From contig CAVSJI010000003.1 of the NCBI GenBank assembly GCA_963728365.1, forward strand, positions 124,001-188,000: 64,000 nucleotides of DNA. The letters are read 5' to 3'. The translations under genes and the position numbers were made by a program. Of this stretch, positions 34,996 to 43,031 are shown piece by piece (positions within the stretch are counted from its first letter, which is position 1; the number at the start of each line of letters is the position of its first letter). Under the pieces are notes generated by a model that saw nothing but the letters and a program-made list of their open reading frames with translations, made no database searches and had not been told where the DNA came from. Source of the DNA: VRUE01 sp963728365. GTDB lineage: Bacteria; Actinomycetota; Thermoleophilia; Solirubrobacterales; 70-9.

Positions 34996-35254
34996 CCGGC
35001 CCCTTTCGCGGCCCCTCGCCGGGCTCCCAGGGCTTGAGCCCGATGTACTTCTCGAAGTTGATGCCCCAGTCGCCTGGACCTTCGATCGTGCCAAAGTAGC
35101 TCGGCATGCTCTCCTCGTTGTCGCCCAGGGCGCCAAGCTCGATCAGGCGCAGGACTGTGGCCGAGAAAGACTCCCCCTCGCGGGCGTGTTCACGCACGAG
35201 CTCATCGACGCTGTCAGGGAGATAGATGGTTCTGCGAGGCATTGTCTGCGGCAT
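34976..35254 (-). CDS. VapB-like ribbon-helix-helix antitoxin
   Basis: A 92-residue protein, or 88 from the ATG at 35242. The N-terminal MPRRTIYLPDSVDELVREHAREG is a ribbon-helix-helix DNA-binding segment, followed by the helix SATVLRLIELGAL. The C-terminal part (PSYFGTIEGPGDWGINFEKY), acidic and aromatic, would be the toxin-binding tail. It overlaps the PIN gene by 20 bases. Such antitoxins repress their own operon; a promoter is expected in 35255-35326, between it and recD2, where the sequence is somewhat A/T-richer. Confidence 0.75.
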   Translation of the reverse strand: MPQTMPRRTIYLPDSVDELVREHAREGESFSATVLRLIELGALGDNEESMPSYFGTIEGPGDWGINFEKYIGLKPWEPGEGPRKGPGEKDHR

Positions 35255-35326
35255 CGAGTCGAGTATGAACGTCAAGATCATACCTGTGTTCGCAGAAGGT
35301 GACGATTGTGTGCCGATCCGCGCGCG

Positions 35327-37465
35327 CTATGCGCGCAGGCGCTCGGCCAGGCCCGAGTAGCGGGTCCCGGCGTCGTCGCGACCCACCGCGGAGGCGAGCG
35401 AGGCGCGGTCGCCGATCAGCACGCAGCTGCGCCGCGCGCGGGTGACCGCGGTGTAGAGCAGAGGGCGGGTCAGCATCCGCGAGTGGGAGCGGTGGCAGAC
35501 GCCGACCACGACCGGGACTTCGCAGCCCTGGGCCTTGTGGACCGAGATCGCGTAGGCGAGCCGCAGGGTGGCGGTCTCGCCGTAGGGGATCGCCAGCTCG
35601 GCGCCCTCGTCGGTGTCGACGAGGATCTCTTCCGCGTCGGGGTCGTCGTCGCGGAGGAAGACGATCGAGCCGTTCATCAGCCCGAGCTCGTGCGAGTTGC
35701 GGGTTTGGATCAGCCGGTCGCCGATCCGGAAGCGGTCGCTGAGGGCCGTCGCGCCGCGCGGGTTGAGCTCCGCCTGGAGACGCTCGTTGAGGGCGTCGAT
35801 CCCGACCGGCCCCCGGTACATCGGCGCCAGGGCCTGTACCTCGCGCACCGGGTCGACGCCGAAGCGCGCCGGCGCCCGCTCGGCGACCACCTCGACTACC
35901 GCCGCCAGTGCCCGCTCGGGATTGGTTCGCTCGATGAAGAAGAAGTCGTGATCCTGGTCCTCGCCGGGCTTCAGGTGCGGCGGCCGGCCATGGTTGATCT
36001 CGTGCGCGGCGGTGGTGATCATCGAGCGGGCCGCCTGGCGGAAGATCTGGGTGAGGCGGACGACCGGCGCGATCCCCGCCTCGATCAGATCCTCGAAGGG
36101 CTTGCCGGCGCCGATCGGCGGCAGCTGGTCGGCGTCGCCGACGAAGACGACGTGGGTCGACTCGGCGAGCCCGCCGAGCAGCACCTCGATCAGGCGCAGG
36201 TTGAGCATCGAGGACTCGTCGACGATCGCCAGGTCGGCGGGCAGCGGGTGGCCGGGCTTGAAGGCGGGCTCGCGGCCCGGCATCCACTCGAGCAGGCGGT
36301 GGATCGTCTGCGCCGGGTGACCGGTCGCTTCCTCGAGGCGGCGAGCGGCGCGGCCGGTCGGTGCGCAGAGGGCGATGCGCAGCCCGGCGGCTTCGGCCTG
36401 CTCGACGATTGCCCGGGTGCAGGCGGTCTTGCCGACGCCGGGCCCACCGGTCAGCACCGAGACGCGCGCCCCGAAGGCACCGCGCACGGCCGACCACTGC
36501 TCGTCGGTCAGTTCCGTGCCGGCCTCATCGGCCGGCGGCGTCTCCCCCGGATCGTGGCCGAGGTGGGCCGGCGCCGCGGCGCGCACCGCCAGCGTCGCCG
36601 CCACGGCGAGCTCGCTCGCGTGGGTTGGCTCGCGGTAGAGGCGCCCCTCGTCGACCAGCAGCCCCCGCGCCTCGGCCAGCACCTCGGGGTCGGGGGAGAG
36701 GCCGATCAGCTTCGCGGTGCGCGCGGTCAGCTCGCCCAGCGGCAGGAAGGCGTTGCCCTGTTGCTCGGACTCCGCCAGGGCGTAGACCGCGGCCGCCTGG
36801 GCGCGGCGACTCGATTCGGGCGGCACGTCGGCGGCCAGCGCGATCCGGTCGGCGCGGGCGAAGCCGACCCCCGGCACCTCGGTCAGCCGGTAGGGGTCCT
36901 CGTGCAGGACCGCCATCGAGCGCTCGCCGAAGCGGGCGTGGATCGGCGCGGCGAGGTGCGCCAGTCCGTGCGGGGCCAGCTGCACGTGCAGATCGCGGAT
37001 CGCGCGGCTTGCGTGCCAGGACTCGGTGGCGACCTGCGCCTGGTCGACGCTCACCCCGCGCAGCGAGCTGAAGACGCCGTGGGGATCGGCGGCGATCGCG
37101 CCGAGCACGGCCTCGCCGTGCTCCTCGACCAGGCGCTCGGCCCGCGCCGGGCCGATGTGGCGCAGCGAGGTCAGGTAGGCGACGAGGCCCTCGCGGTCGG
37201 CGGGGTCGAGCGGCAGCGCCCCCTGGGCGCGCAGCTGGCGACCGTAGCGGGCGTGGTGCTGCCACTCGCCGCTGACTTCGGCGCGGTCGCCGACGCCGAG
37301 GTGGGCAACCGGGCCGACCAGCGCGAAGCCCTCGCCCGACTCGGCGTCCTGGACCTCGAGCACCGCGTAGCCGTCGTCCTCCGCGCAGAAGATCACGCCC
37401 AGCACCTCGACCGTGGCCGAGTGGCTGGGCGCGTCTGCGTCGAAGAGGGTGGCGGCTCCGCTCAC
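35327..37465 (-). CDS. recD2: RecD2-like ATP-dependent DNA helicase
   Basis: A 712-residue superfamily 1 helicase of the RecD/TraA type. The N-terminal portion holds an OB-like region and helix-hairpin-helix segments (LRHIGPARAERLVEEHG and LTEVPGVGFARADRIALAAD), typical of RecD2. Motif I is LTGGPGVGKTACTRAIV (about 334-350), motif II is IVDESSML, motif III is VFVGDADQLPPIG, and the C-terminal region has the SH3-like domain and motif VI AYAISVHKAQGCE...YTAVTRARR. No recB or recC is near, so it acts outside RecBCD. The divergent or upstream neighbour is a cupin gene. Confidence 0.92.
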   Translation of the reverse strand: MSGAATLFDADAPSHSATVEVLGVIFCAEDDGYAVLEVQDAESGEGFALVGPVAHLGVGDRAEVSGEWQHHARYGRQLRAQGALPLDPADREGLVAYLTSLRHIGPARAERLVEEHGEAVLGAIAADPHGVFSSLRGVSVDQAQVATESWHASRAIRDLHVQLAPHGLAHLAAPIHARFGERSMAVLHEDPYRLTEVPGVGFARADRIALAADVPPESSRRAQAAAVYALAESEQQGNAFLPLGELTARTAKLIGLSPDPEVLAEARGLLVDEGRLYREPTHASELAVAATLAVRAAAPAHLGHDPGETPPADEAGTELTDEQWSAVRGAFGARVSVLTGGPGVGKTACTRAIVEQAEAAGLRIALCAPTGRAARRLEEATGHPAQTIHRLLEWMPGREPAFKPGHPLPADLAIVDESSMLNLRLIEVLLGGLAESTHVVFVGDADQLPPIGAGKPFEDLIEAGIAPVVRLTQIFRQAARSMITTAAHEINHGRPPHLKPGEDQDHDFFFIERTNPERALAAVVEVVAERAPARFGVDPVREVQALAPMYRGPVGIDALNERLQAELNPRGATALSDRFRIGDRLIQTRNSHELGLMNGSIVFLRDDDPDAEEILVDTDEGAELAIPYGETATLRLAYAISVHKAQGCEVPVVVGVCHRSHSRMLTRPLLYTAVTRARRSCVLIGDRASLASAVGRDDAGTRYSGLAERLRA

Positions 37466-37539
37466 ACACCAAAGCTAGCCGGACGCGAGGCGGACGCCGC
37501 CACCGTTGGAGCGCGCAATTTCCGGCGCGCCCGCCTGCG

Positions 37540-37941
37540 TCAGCCCTGGCGGGCGGCCATCGGGTCGGGCTCGCCCAGCTTGGTGACGTCCGGCGCCTCG
37601 TAGGCCTTGCCGGGCACGCCGCCGATGATCAGCATCCGGATGCCGTCGGGGCCCGGCCAGACCTTGCGCTTGACGCCCGGTCCGACCCGCGAGGCGTGGT
37701 CGGCGTCGAGCGGGTGACGCTCGCCCTCGATCTCGATCTCACCGCCGCCGCGAAGGGTGATGTAGACCTCCTCCTGGCCGTCTTCGGAATGATCGTGCTC
37801 GGGGTATTTCTCGTAGTTGGGCGGCATGTCGATGATCTGCATGCCGAAGGACTCGGCGCCGAGCGAGGCGCGGGCGCGCTTGAAGGCGCCGCCGTAGATG
37901 CCCTCCATCTCGTCGATCTTGATCACGGTGTAAGTGCTCAT
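37540..37941 (-). CDS. Cupin domain protein
   Basis: A 133-residue single-domain cupin. Motif 1 is PEHDHSEDGQEEVYITLRGGGE (about 47-68) with the two His and the Glu that bind metal, followed by DADHASRVGPGVKRKVW, where the motif-2 His is not obvious. The fold is secure, the reaction is not; such small cupins can be isomerases, dioxygenases or simple binding proteins. The start at 37941 (MSTYTVIKIDEM) has a GGGAGACGACAG stretch upstream. It is divergent from the LLM oxidoreductase. Confidence 0.8.
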   Translation of the reverse strand: MSTYTVIKIDEMEGIYGGAFKRARASLGAESFGMQIIDMPPNYEKYPEHDHSEDGQEEVYITLRGGGEIEIEGERHPLDADHASRVGPGVKRKVWPGPDGIRMLIIGGVPGKAYEAPDVTKLGEPDPMAARQG

Positions 37942-38095
37942 CTGTCGTCTCCCTGAAGGTAGTTGCCTGTCCGGGCGATCCTAGTGGGCAGCGCTTTGAG
38001 TTTCAAAGCCGATGATTCTTCGCGCGCCGTCAAAGCCGAGCTCGGGCCGTCGCTAGGGTTGACGGCGGCCGAAATTCGAGCTCAGGAGGCATGGG

Positions 38096-38941
38096 ATGGA
38101 CGTTGCGATCGGGTTGCCGAACGCGGTGCCGGGGACGAAGGGCGAGCAGCTGGTCGAGTGGGCGCGACGAGCCGAGGCGCGCGGGTTCTCGAGCCTCGGA
38201 ACCGTCGACCGGGTCGTCTACGACAACTACGAGCCGCTGACGGCGCTGGCGGCGGCGGCCGCGGTGACCGAGCGGATCGGGCTTTGCACCTCGGTGTTGC
38301 TCGGACCACTGCACACCAACCCGGCTGGGCTCGCCAAGCAGGCACTCAGCGTCAACGCGCTCTCCGGCGGACGTTTCACCCTCGGCATCGGGCTCGGCGC
38401 CCGCGACGACGACTACGAGGTCAGCGGCGTCTCGCTCTCCGGCCGCGGCGCCCGCCTCGACGCGATCCTCGAGCGGGTCACTGAACTCTGGAGCAAACAG
38501 GAAGTCGGGCCGACCGTGAGCGGCGCTCCCAAGCTCCTCGTCGGCGGTCACGCCGACGCCTCCTTCGCCCGCGCCGCGCGCTTCGCCGACGGCTGGGTCG
38601 CCAGCGGCACCGGCCCCGACCAGTACGCCGCCGGCGCCGCCAAGGCCAAGCAGGCCTGGACGCAGGCGGGCCGCGAGGGCGAGCCCCGCACCCTGGCCCT
38701 CGCCTACTTCTCTCTCGGCGATCGTGCCGAGCAGGACGCCAACGCTAACCTGGGCCACTACTACGCATGGCTGGGCGCTGAGGTCGCCCAGATGATCGTC
38801 GGCGCCGCCGCCAAGGACCCCGACACGATCAAGCGCACCCTTGCCGCCTACGAGGCAGCGGGCTGCGACGAGCTGATCCTCTTCCCCTCCTCCAACGACC
38901 CCACCCAAGTAGACCTACTAGCCGACGCCGCCAACCTCTAA
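38096..38941 (+). CDS. LLM-class (F420- or FMN-dependent) oxidoreductase
   Basis: A 281-residue luciferase-like monooxygenase-fold protein. It starts MDVAIGLPNAVPG after AGGAGG; a second ATG five bases earlier is out of frame. Family features are TVDRVVYDNYEPLTALAAAAAVTERI, the SVLLGPLHTNPAGLAKQ block and GGRFTLGIGLGARDDDYEVSG. Many actinobacterial members use F420. The cofactor is not decidable from sequence here. It is followed by a long hairpin without a T-tract at 38950. Confidence 0.85.
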   Translation: MDVAIGLPNAVPGTKGEQLVEWARRAEARGFSSLGTVDRVVYDNYEPLTALAAAAAVTERIGLCTSVLLGPLHTNPAGLAKQALSVNALSGGRFTLGIGLGARDDDYEVSGVSLSGRGARLDAILERVTELWSKQEVGPTVSGAPKLLVGGHADASFARAARFADGWVASGTGPDQYAAGAAKAKQAWTQAGREGEPRTLALAYFSLGDRAEQDANANLGHYYAWLGAEVAQMIVGAAAKDPDTIKRTLAAYEAAGCDELILFPSSNDPTQVDLLADAANL

Positions 38942-38949
38942 CCCCATCC

Positions 38950-39005
38950 GGGGACGTGCCGCAAATTAGAGGTCCGTATAGGTACCTAAGTTGCGGCACG
39001 TCCCC
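38950..39005. repeat. Long intergenic inverted repeat between the LLM gene and rlmN
   Basis: Perfect 15-base arms GGGGACGTGCCGCAA (38950-38964) and its complement (38991-39005). The inner part TTAGAGGTCC/GGTACCTAA continues the stem with mismatches, so nearly the whole 56 bases can fold. There is no U-run, so a standard intrinsic terminator is doubtful. It starts 8 bases after the LLM stop and ends 13 bases before the rlmN start. Confidence 0.8.
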
Positions 39006-39018
39006 GTAGGCTTGGGGG

Positions 39019-39999
39019 GTGGATAGAGGGTTGCTGGAGAGGGTGCTGGCCGAGGCGGGGGAGCCCGGGTATCGGGCTGGGCAGGTTTGGGAGTGGATGG
39101 CGCGGGGGGCTCGGGGTTATGGGGAGATGACGAACCTGCCCGCCGGGATGCGCGAGCGGCTCGCGGAGGCGGTGCCGCTCTCCACGCTGGAGCTCGAGGC
39201 TGAGGCCAAGTCCGATGACGGGACGGTCAAGGCGCTGCTGCGCACCGGCGACGGGCGGCCGGTCGAGGCGGTGCTGATGCGCTACCGCGACGGGCGACGC
39301 TCGGTCTGCCTCTCCTCGCAGTCGGGCTGCCCGCTGACCTGCACCTTCTGCGCTACCGGCCAGATGAAGTTCGGCCGCAACCTGAGCGCCGACGAGATCC
39401 TCGACCAGGCGCTGCACTTCCGCCGCAGCGAAGCGATCGACCACGTCGTCTTCATGGGCATGGGGGAGCCGACGATGAACATCGACGCCGTGCTCGCCGC
39501 CTGCGAGCGGCTCCCCGACCTCGGCGTCACCCACCGCCGCACCGCGATCTCCACGGTCGGCTGGGTGCCGGGTATCGACCGCCTCGCCGCGTGCGAGATG
39601 CCGGTCAGCCTCGCCCTCTCGCTGCACGCCCCCAACGACGGGCTGCGCTCTCAGCTGATGCCGGTCAACGACCGCTACCCGCTGGCCGAGGTGCTCGCCG
39701 CCTGCGAGCGCTACCGCGTCGCCCGCCGGCGCAAGGTCTTCGTCGAGTACGTGATGCTCGACGGCGTCAACGACCTGCCCGAGCATGCCCGCCAACTCGC
39801 CGAGCTGCTCGACCCGCGCGGCTACAAGGTCAACCTGATCCCCTACAACCCGACCGGCGCCTACGACGGCTCCTCGCCGGAGCGGATCGAGCGCTTCCGG
39901 GCGATCCTCGCCGAGCACCGGGTCCCGGTCACCGTTCGCCTCACCCGCGGCCGCGACATAGCCGCCGCCTGCGGCCAGCTCGCCGCCACCGACGCCTGA
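39019..39999 (+). CDS. rlmN: Dual-specificity rRNA/tRNA adenine C2-methyltransferase RlmN
   Basis: A 326-residue radical SAM enzyme that methylates 23S rRNA A2503 and some tRNAs. The cluster motif is CTFCATGQ (about 108-115), followed by MGMGEPTMN and the SLHAPND segment; the resolving Cys is the one in DIAAACGQL near the C-terminus. The length is a little shorter than usual (about 340-370) because the N-terminal helical domain begins directly at DRGLLERVLAEAG. The GTG at 39019 was chosen for this reason; it has GGGGGG just upstream. Glu codons are almost all GAG, as in other cytoplasmic genes. Confidence 0.95.
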   Translation: MDRGLLERVLAEAGEPGYRAGQVWEWMARGARGYGEMTNLPAGMRERLAEAVPLSTLELEAEAKSDDGTVKALLRTGDGRPVEAVLMRYRDGRRSVCLSSQSGCPLTCTFCATGQMKFGRNLSADEILDQALHFRRSEAIDHVVFMGMGEPTMNIDAVLAACERLPDLGVTHRRTAISTVGWVPGIDRLAACEMPVSLALSLHAPNDGLRSQLMPVNDRYPLAEVLAACERYRVARRRKVFVEYVMLDGVNDLPEHARQLAELLDPRGYKVNLIPYNPTGAYDGSSPERIERFRAILAEHRVPVTVRLTRGRDIAAACGQLAATDA

Positions 40000-40001
40000 C
40001 C

Positions 40002-40056
40002 CCCGAACTGCATCAACTTCTCCCTCTACCGGGTGGAGAAGTTGATGCAGTTCGGG
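40002..40056. repeat. Long inverted repeat, GAACTGCATCAACTTC family, copy 1
   Basis: Perfect 22-base arms at 40002-40023 and 40035-40056 with an 11-base loop. It starts 2 bases after the rlmN stop. Its 16-base core GAACTGCATCAACTTC recurs in the hairpin at 45352-45410, where the flanking stem bases differ but still pair. No T-tract follows. Confidence 0.88.
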
Positions 40057-40092
40057 AGGGGGTTTGGCCAGCCAGCCAACTAGGATGGGGAC

Positions 40093-41550
40093 GTGGCTGT
40101 GGAGACGCCAGCGAAACCGCCGTCGCCCGCGCGGGTGCCGCCGCCTGAGCGGCTGAGCGCCAACCCGGCGGTGCGCGTGCTGAGCGACGTGCGTGCCGAG
40201 TTCAGCGTGCGCCGGCGCGGCTCCTACCCGCCTGGGCCGCAGGACTTCGACCTCGGCCGCACCCTGCGGGTGGCGCGCGACCCGCTGCCCCTGCTGCTCG
40301 GCCTCTACGAGGAGCACGGGCCGATCTTCAGCGCCCGCCTGCTGCACAGCCAGGTGATCTTCATGATCGGCCCCGAGGCGAATCACTTCATCACCGTCGC
40401 CCACCCGGAGAACTTCCACTGGCGCGAGTCGAGCTTCGGCGACCTGATCCCGCTGCTCGGCGACGGCCTGTTGACGATCGACGACGCCTACCACGACCGG
40501 GCGCGGGCGATCATGATGCCCGCCTTCCACCGCGAGCAGGTGGCCGCCTCGGTCGAGGCGATGATCGCCGAGGCGACCCCGGCGATCGAGCGCCTGCGTC
40601 TCGGCCAGGTGGTCGACGTCTACGAGTGGATGCGCGGCTTGGCGATGCGGATCGCGATGCGGGCGCTGCTCGGCCTCGACCCCGACGAGGCCGGCAAGGG
40701 CGCCGCCGCGGCTGAGCACTTCGAGCGGGCGCTCGGCTTCTACGGGATCGACTTCCACATGCGCTTGCTGCGCGGCCCGCGCTCGCCCTGGTCGAAGATG
40801 GTCCGCTCGCGCGCCGTCCTCGACGAGATCGTCTATGGCGAGATCGCCGAGCGCCGCAGCAACCCGGACGAGTCGAAGATGGACATCCTCAGCCTGCTGA
40901 TCGGCGTGCGCGACGAGGCGGGGGAGGGGTTCGCCGACAAGGAGATCCGCGATCAGGTGATGACCCTGATGTTCGCCGGCCACGACACCTCGACCTCGAC
41001 CCTGACCTTCATGATGCACGAGCTCGCTCGCCACCCCGACGTGGTCGAGATGCTCTGCGAGGAGCAGGACCGAGTGCTCGGCGGCGCCCCACCGGACATC
41101 GAGAAGCTCGAGCACGAGATGCCCTACCTCGAGATGGTCCTTGACGAGGTCCTGCGCCTCTACCCGCCGGCCTGGATCGGTCCGCGTCGCGCCGTGGGCG
41201 ACTTCGAGTTCGGCGGCCACGAGGTCAGACGCGGCGCCTACGTCAACTACTGCTCCTGGGCCAGCCACCGCATCCCCGAGGTCTTCCCCGACCCCGAGGC
41301 GTTCATTCCCGAGCGCTTTACCCGCGAGCGCAAGGCGGCGCTGCCGCGCGGCGCCTACGTGCCCTTCGGCGGCGGCCGGCGGATCTGCATCGGCAAGCGC
41401 TTCGGTCAGACCGAGGTGAAGCTGGTGGCGACGATGCTGCTGCAGCGCCTGCGGCTCGACGCGATGCCGGGCCGGACGATGACCGTGCGCCAGATGCCGA
41501 CCCTCTCGCCGCGGGGCGGTCTGCGGATGCGGGTACTGTCCCGCGCGTGA
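40093..41550 (+). CDS. Cytochrome P450
   Basis: A 485-residue heme monooxygenase. The I-helix oxygen-activation motif is AGHDTST (about 295-301), the K-helix ExxR lies in LDEVLRLYPP, the PERF block is IPERFTRER, and the heme loop is FGGGRRICIGKRFG with axial Cys about residue 432. No membrane anchor is present, as usual in bacteria. The protein is longer than most bacterial class I P450s and resembles CYP4/CYP102-like heads. It overlaps the MFS gene by GTGA, so the product or substrate may be exported or imported by that transporter. No ferredoxin gene is adjacent. Confidence 0.93.
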   Translation: MAVETPAKPPSPARVPPPERLSANPAVRVLSDVRAEFSVRRRGSYPPGPQDFDLGRTLRVARDPLPLLLGLYEEHGPIFSARLLHSQVIFMIGPEANHFITVAHPENFHWRESSFGDLIPLLGDGLLTIDDAYHDRARAIMMPAFHREQVAASVEAMIAEATPAIERLRLGQVVDVYEWMRGLAMRIAMRALLGLDPDEAGKGAAAAEHFERALGFYGIDFHMRLLRGPRSPWSKMVRSRAVLDEIVYGEIAERRSNPDESKMDILSLLIGVRDEAGEGFADKEIRDQVMTLMFAGHDTSTSTLTFMMHELARHPDVVEMLCEEQDRVLGGAPPDIEKLEHEMPYLEMVLDEVLRLYPPAWIGPRRAVGDFEFGGHEVRRGAYVNYCSWASHRIPEVFPDPEAFIPERFTRERKAALPRGAYVPFGGGRRICIGKRFGQTEVKLVATMLLQRLRLDAMPGRTMTVRQMPTLSPRGGLRMRVLSRA

Positions 41551-42926
41551 CGGAGGCGCCCGCGGCGCAAAGGCTGAGCACGTGGACGCTGTGGTTCGGC
41601 GGCCTCGCGTTCTTCACCTGCTATCTCGGCCAGACGGTGCTCGGCGTCACCCAGCCGACGCTGACCGCCGACCTCGGGCTCTCGGCGTCCGAGGCCCAGT
41701 GGGTGGTCAACTCCTTCTTCCTCACCCTGGCGCTCTTCGCCGCCCCGGGCGGGCGGCTGGGCGACTACTACGGGCACCGCCAGGTGCTGCTCCTCGCCCT
41801 GGCGATCTTCGCACTCGGCTCGATTTCGGCGGCGGTCTCCAATGGCTTTGCCTGGCTGGTGCTCAGCAACGCCGTCGCCGGGATCGGTGCCTCGACGCTC
41901 TACCCGGCGAGCGCCGCGATGATCGCCAACCGCGTGCCGCTCGAGCACCGCGGCGACGCCCTCGGCAAGTACTCGGCGATCGGGGTGACGGTCTTCGTGA
42001 TCGGCCCGGTGATGGCCGGCCTGCTCACCGAGGCGATCGACTGGCGGGCGATCTTCGCCTTCGACGCGCTGCTCGCCGTGGCCCTGGTCGGGATCGGTCT
42101 GCTGCGGGTCGACAACCGGCCGGTGGGCGAGCCCGAGCCATTCGACTACCGCGGCCTGGCGGTGCTGATGGGCGGCCTCTCGGCGCTGCTGGTGGGGCTG
42201 ATGCAGGCGCTCGCCTGGGGTTGGGACGCGCCGCCGACGCTGCTCCTCGCCGCCGCCGGCCTCGCCGCGCTCGCCGGCTTCGCTGCCCTGGAGCTGCGCA
42301 GCGCCCACCCGCTGCTTGACGTCGGCCTGCTGCGCCGCCGCATCCTCACCGGGATCGTCGTCGCGATGTTCGCCGCCCAGGTCGTCGTCACCGGCTTCGT
42401 CATCTACGGCGCCACCTACTTCCAGCACGTGCTCGGCTTCGGGCCGCTGCTCGCCTCGCTGGCCCTCGCCTCCTCGATGTTCGCCGAGCCGCTCTTCAAC
42501 ATTGTCGCTGGCCGGGTCACCGACCGCGTCGGCCCGCGCCGCCCGGCGGTCTTCGGCTACCTCTTCACGGCCGCGGCGCTGGCCTGGATCGCGGCCTTCG
42601 CCGACGACGACAGCTACGCCCTGCTGCTCCCCGGGCTGCTGATCCTCAACGCCAGCATCGCCCCGATGTTCACCTCCCTGCTGACCGGCCTCGCCAACGC
42701 GGTCTCCGCCGAGGAGCGAGGCGACGCCAACGCCCTGGTCCTAACCGTCCGCTGGATAGGCGCCGCAGTGGGCACGATGGCTCTGGGCCTCGTCATCCAC
42801 TCCGGCGGCGCCACCGTCGTAACCGACCCCTCTCCCTACGCCCAAGCCTTCCTAGTCCTGTCCGCCGCCGCCGCTCTTGGAGCGCTGGCGTGTGCCGTGC
42901 TCCTGCGTGAGGAGAAGTCCCGGTAG
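41547..42926 (+). CDS. MFS transporter, DHA2-like drug efflux type
   Basis: A 459-residue membrane protein from a GTG that overlaps the P450 stop. It has about 13-14 hydrophobic segments; motif A is GGRLGDYYGHRQVL (about 68-81) and the family motif C region is AGIGASTLYPASAAM. This is the layout of multidrug exporters of the DHA2 family. Coupling to a P450 suggests handling of a small hydrophobic compound. Its last codons and stop lie inside the left arm of structured element copy 3, so the stem begins in the coding region. Confidence 0.88.
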   Translation: MTEAPAAQRLSTWTLWFGGLAFFTCYLGQTVLGVTQPTLTADLGLSASEAQWVVNSFFLTLALFAAPGGRLGDYYGHRQVLLLALAIFALGSISAAVSNGFAWLVLSNAVAGIGASTLYPASAAMIANRVPLEHRGDALGKYSAIGVTVFVIGPVMAGLLTEAIDWRAIFAFDALLAVALVGIGLLRVDNRPVGEPEPFDYRGLAVLMGGLSALLVGLMQALAWGWDAPPTLLLAAAGLAALAGFAALELRSAHPLLDVGLLRRRILTGIVVAMFAAQVVVTGFVIYGATYFQHVLGFGPLLASLALASSMFAEPLFNIVAGRVTDRVGPRRPAVFGYLFTAAALAWIAAFADDDSYALLLPGLLILNASIAPMFTSLLTGLANAVSAEERGDANALVLTVRWIGAAVGTMALGLVIHSGGATVVTDPSPYAQAFLVLSAAAALGALACAVLLREEKSR

Positions 42927-43023
42927 GGGTGGAGCGTCTTGTACTTTTCGGTCGTGAGCCTGAGGCGACAGCCCTAGCCTCTCCATCCGAAAAGTTAAGC
43001 GGATCCCCTACCGGGACTTCTCC
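42911..43023 (+). repeat. Structured intergenic element, copy 3
   Basis: Arms of 19 bases (42911-42929 and 43005-43023) pair perfectly with a sequence different from copies 1 and 2. The second helix is ACTTTTCGG/CCGAAAAGT instead of ACTTTTTCG/CGAAAAAGT, and the apical helix is GAGGC/GCCTC. Loop strands TGGAGCGTCTTGT and TAAGCGGA are unchanged. It lies between the convergent MFS and glutamine synthetase genes, ending 8 bases before the glutamine synthetase stop. Confidence 0.88.
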
Positions 43024-43031
43024 CGGCCCAG

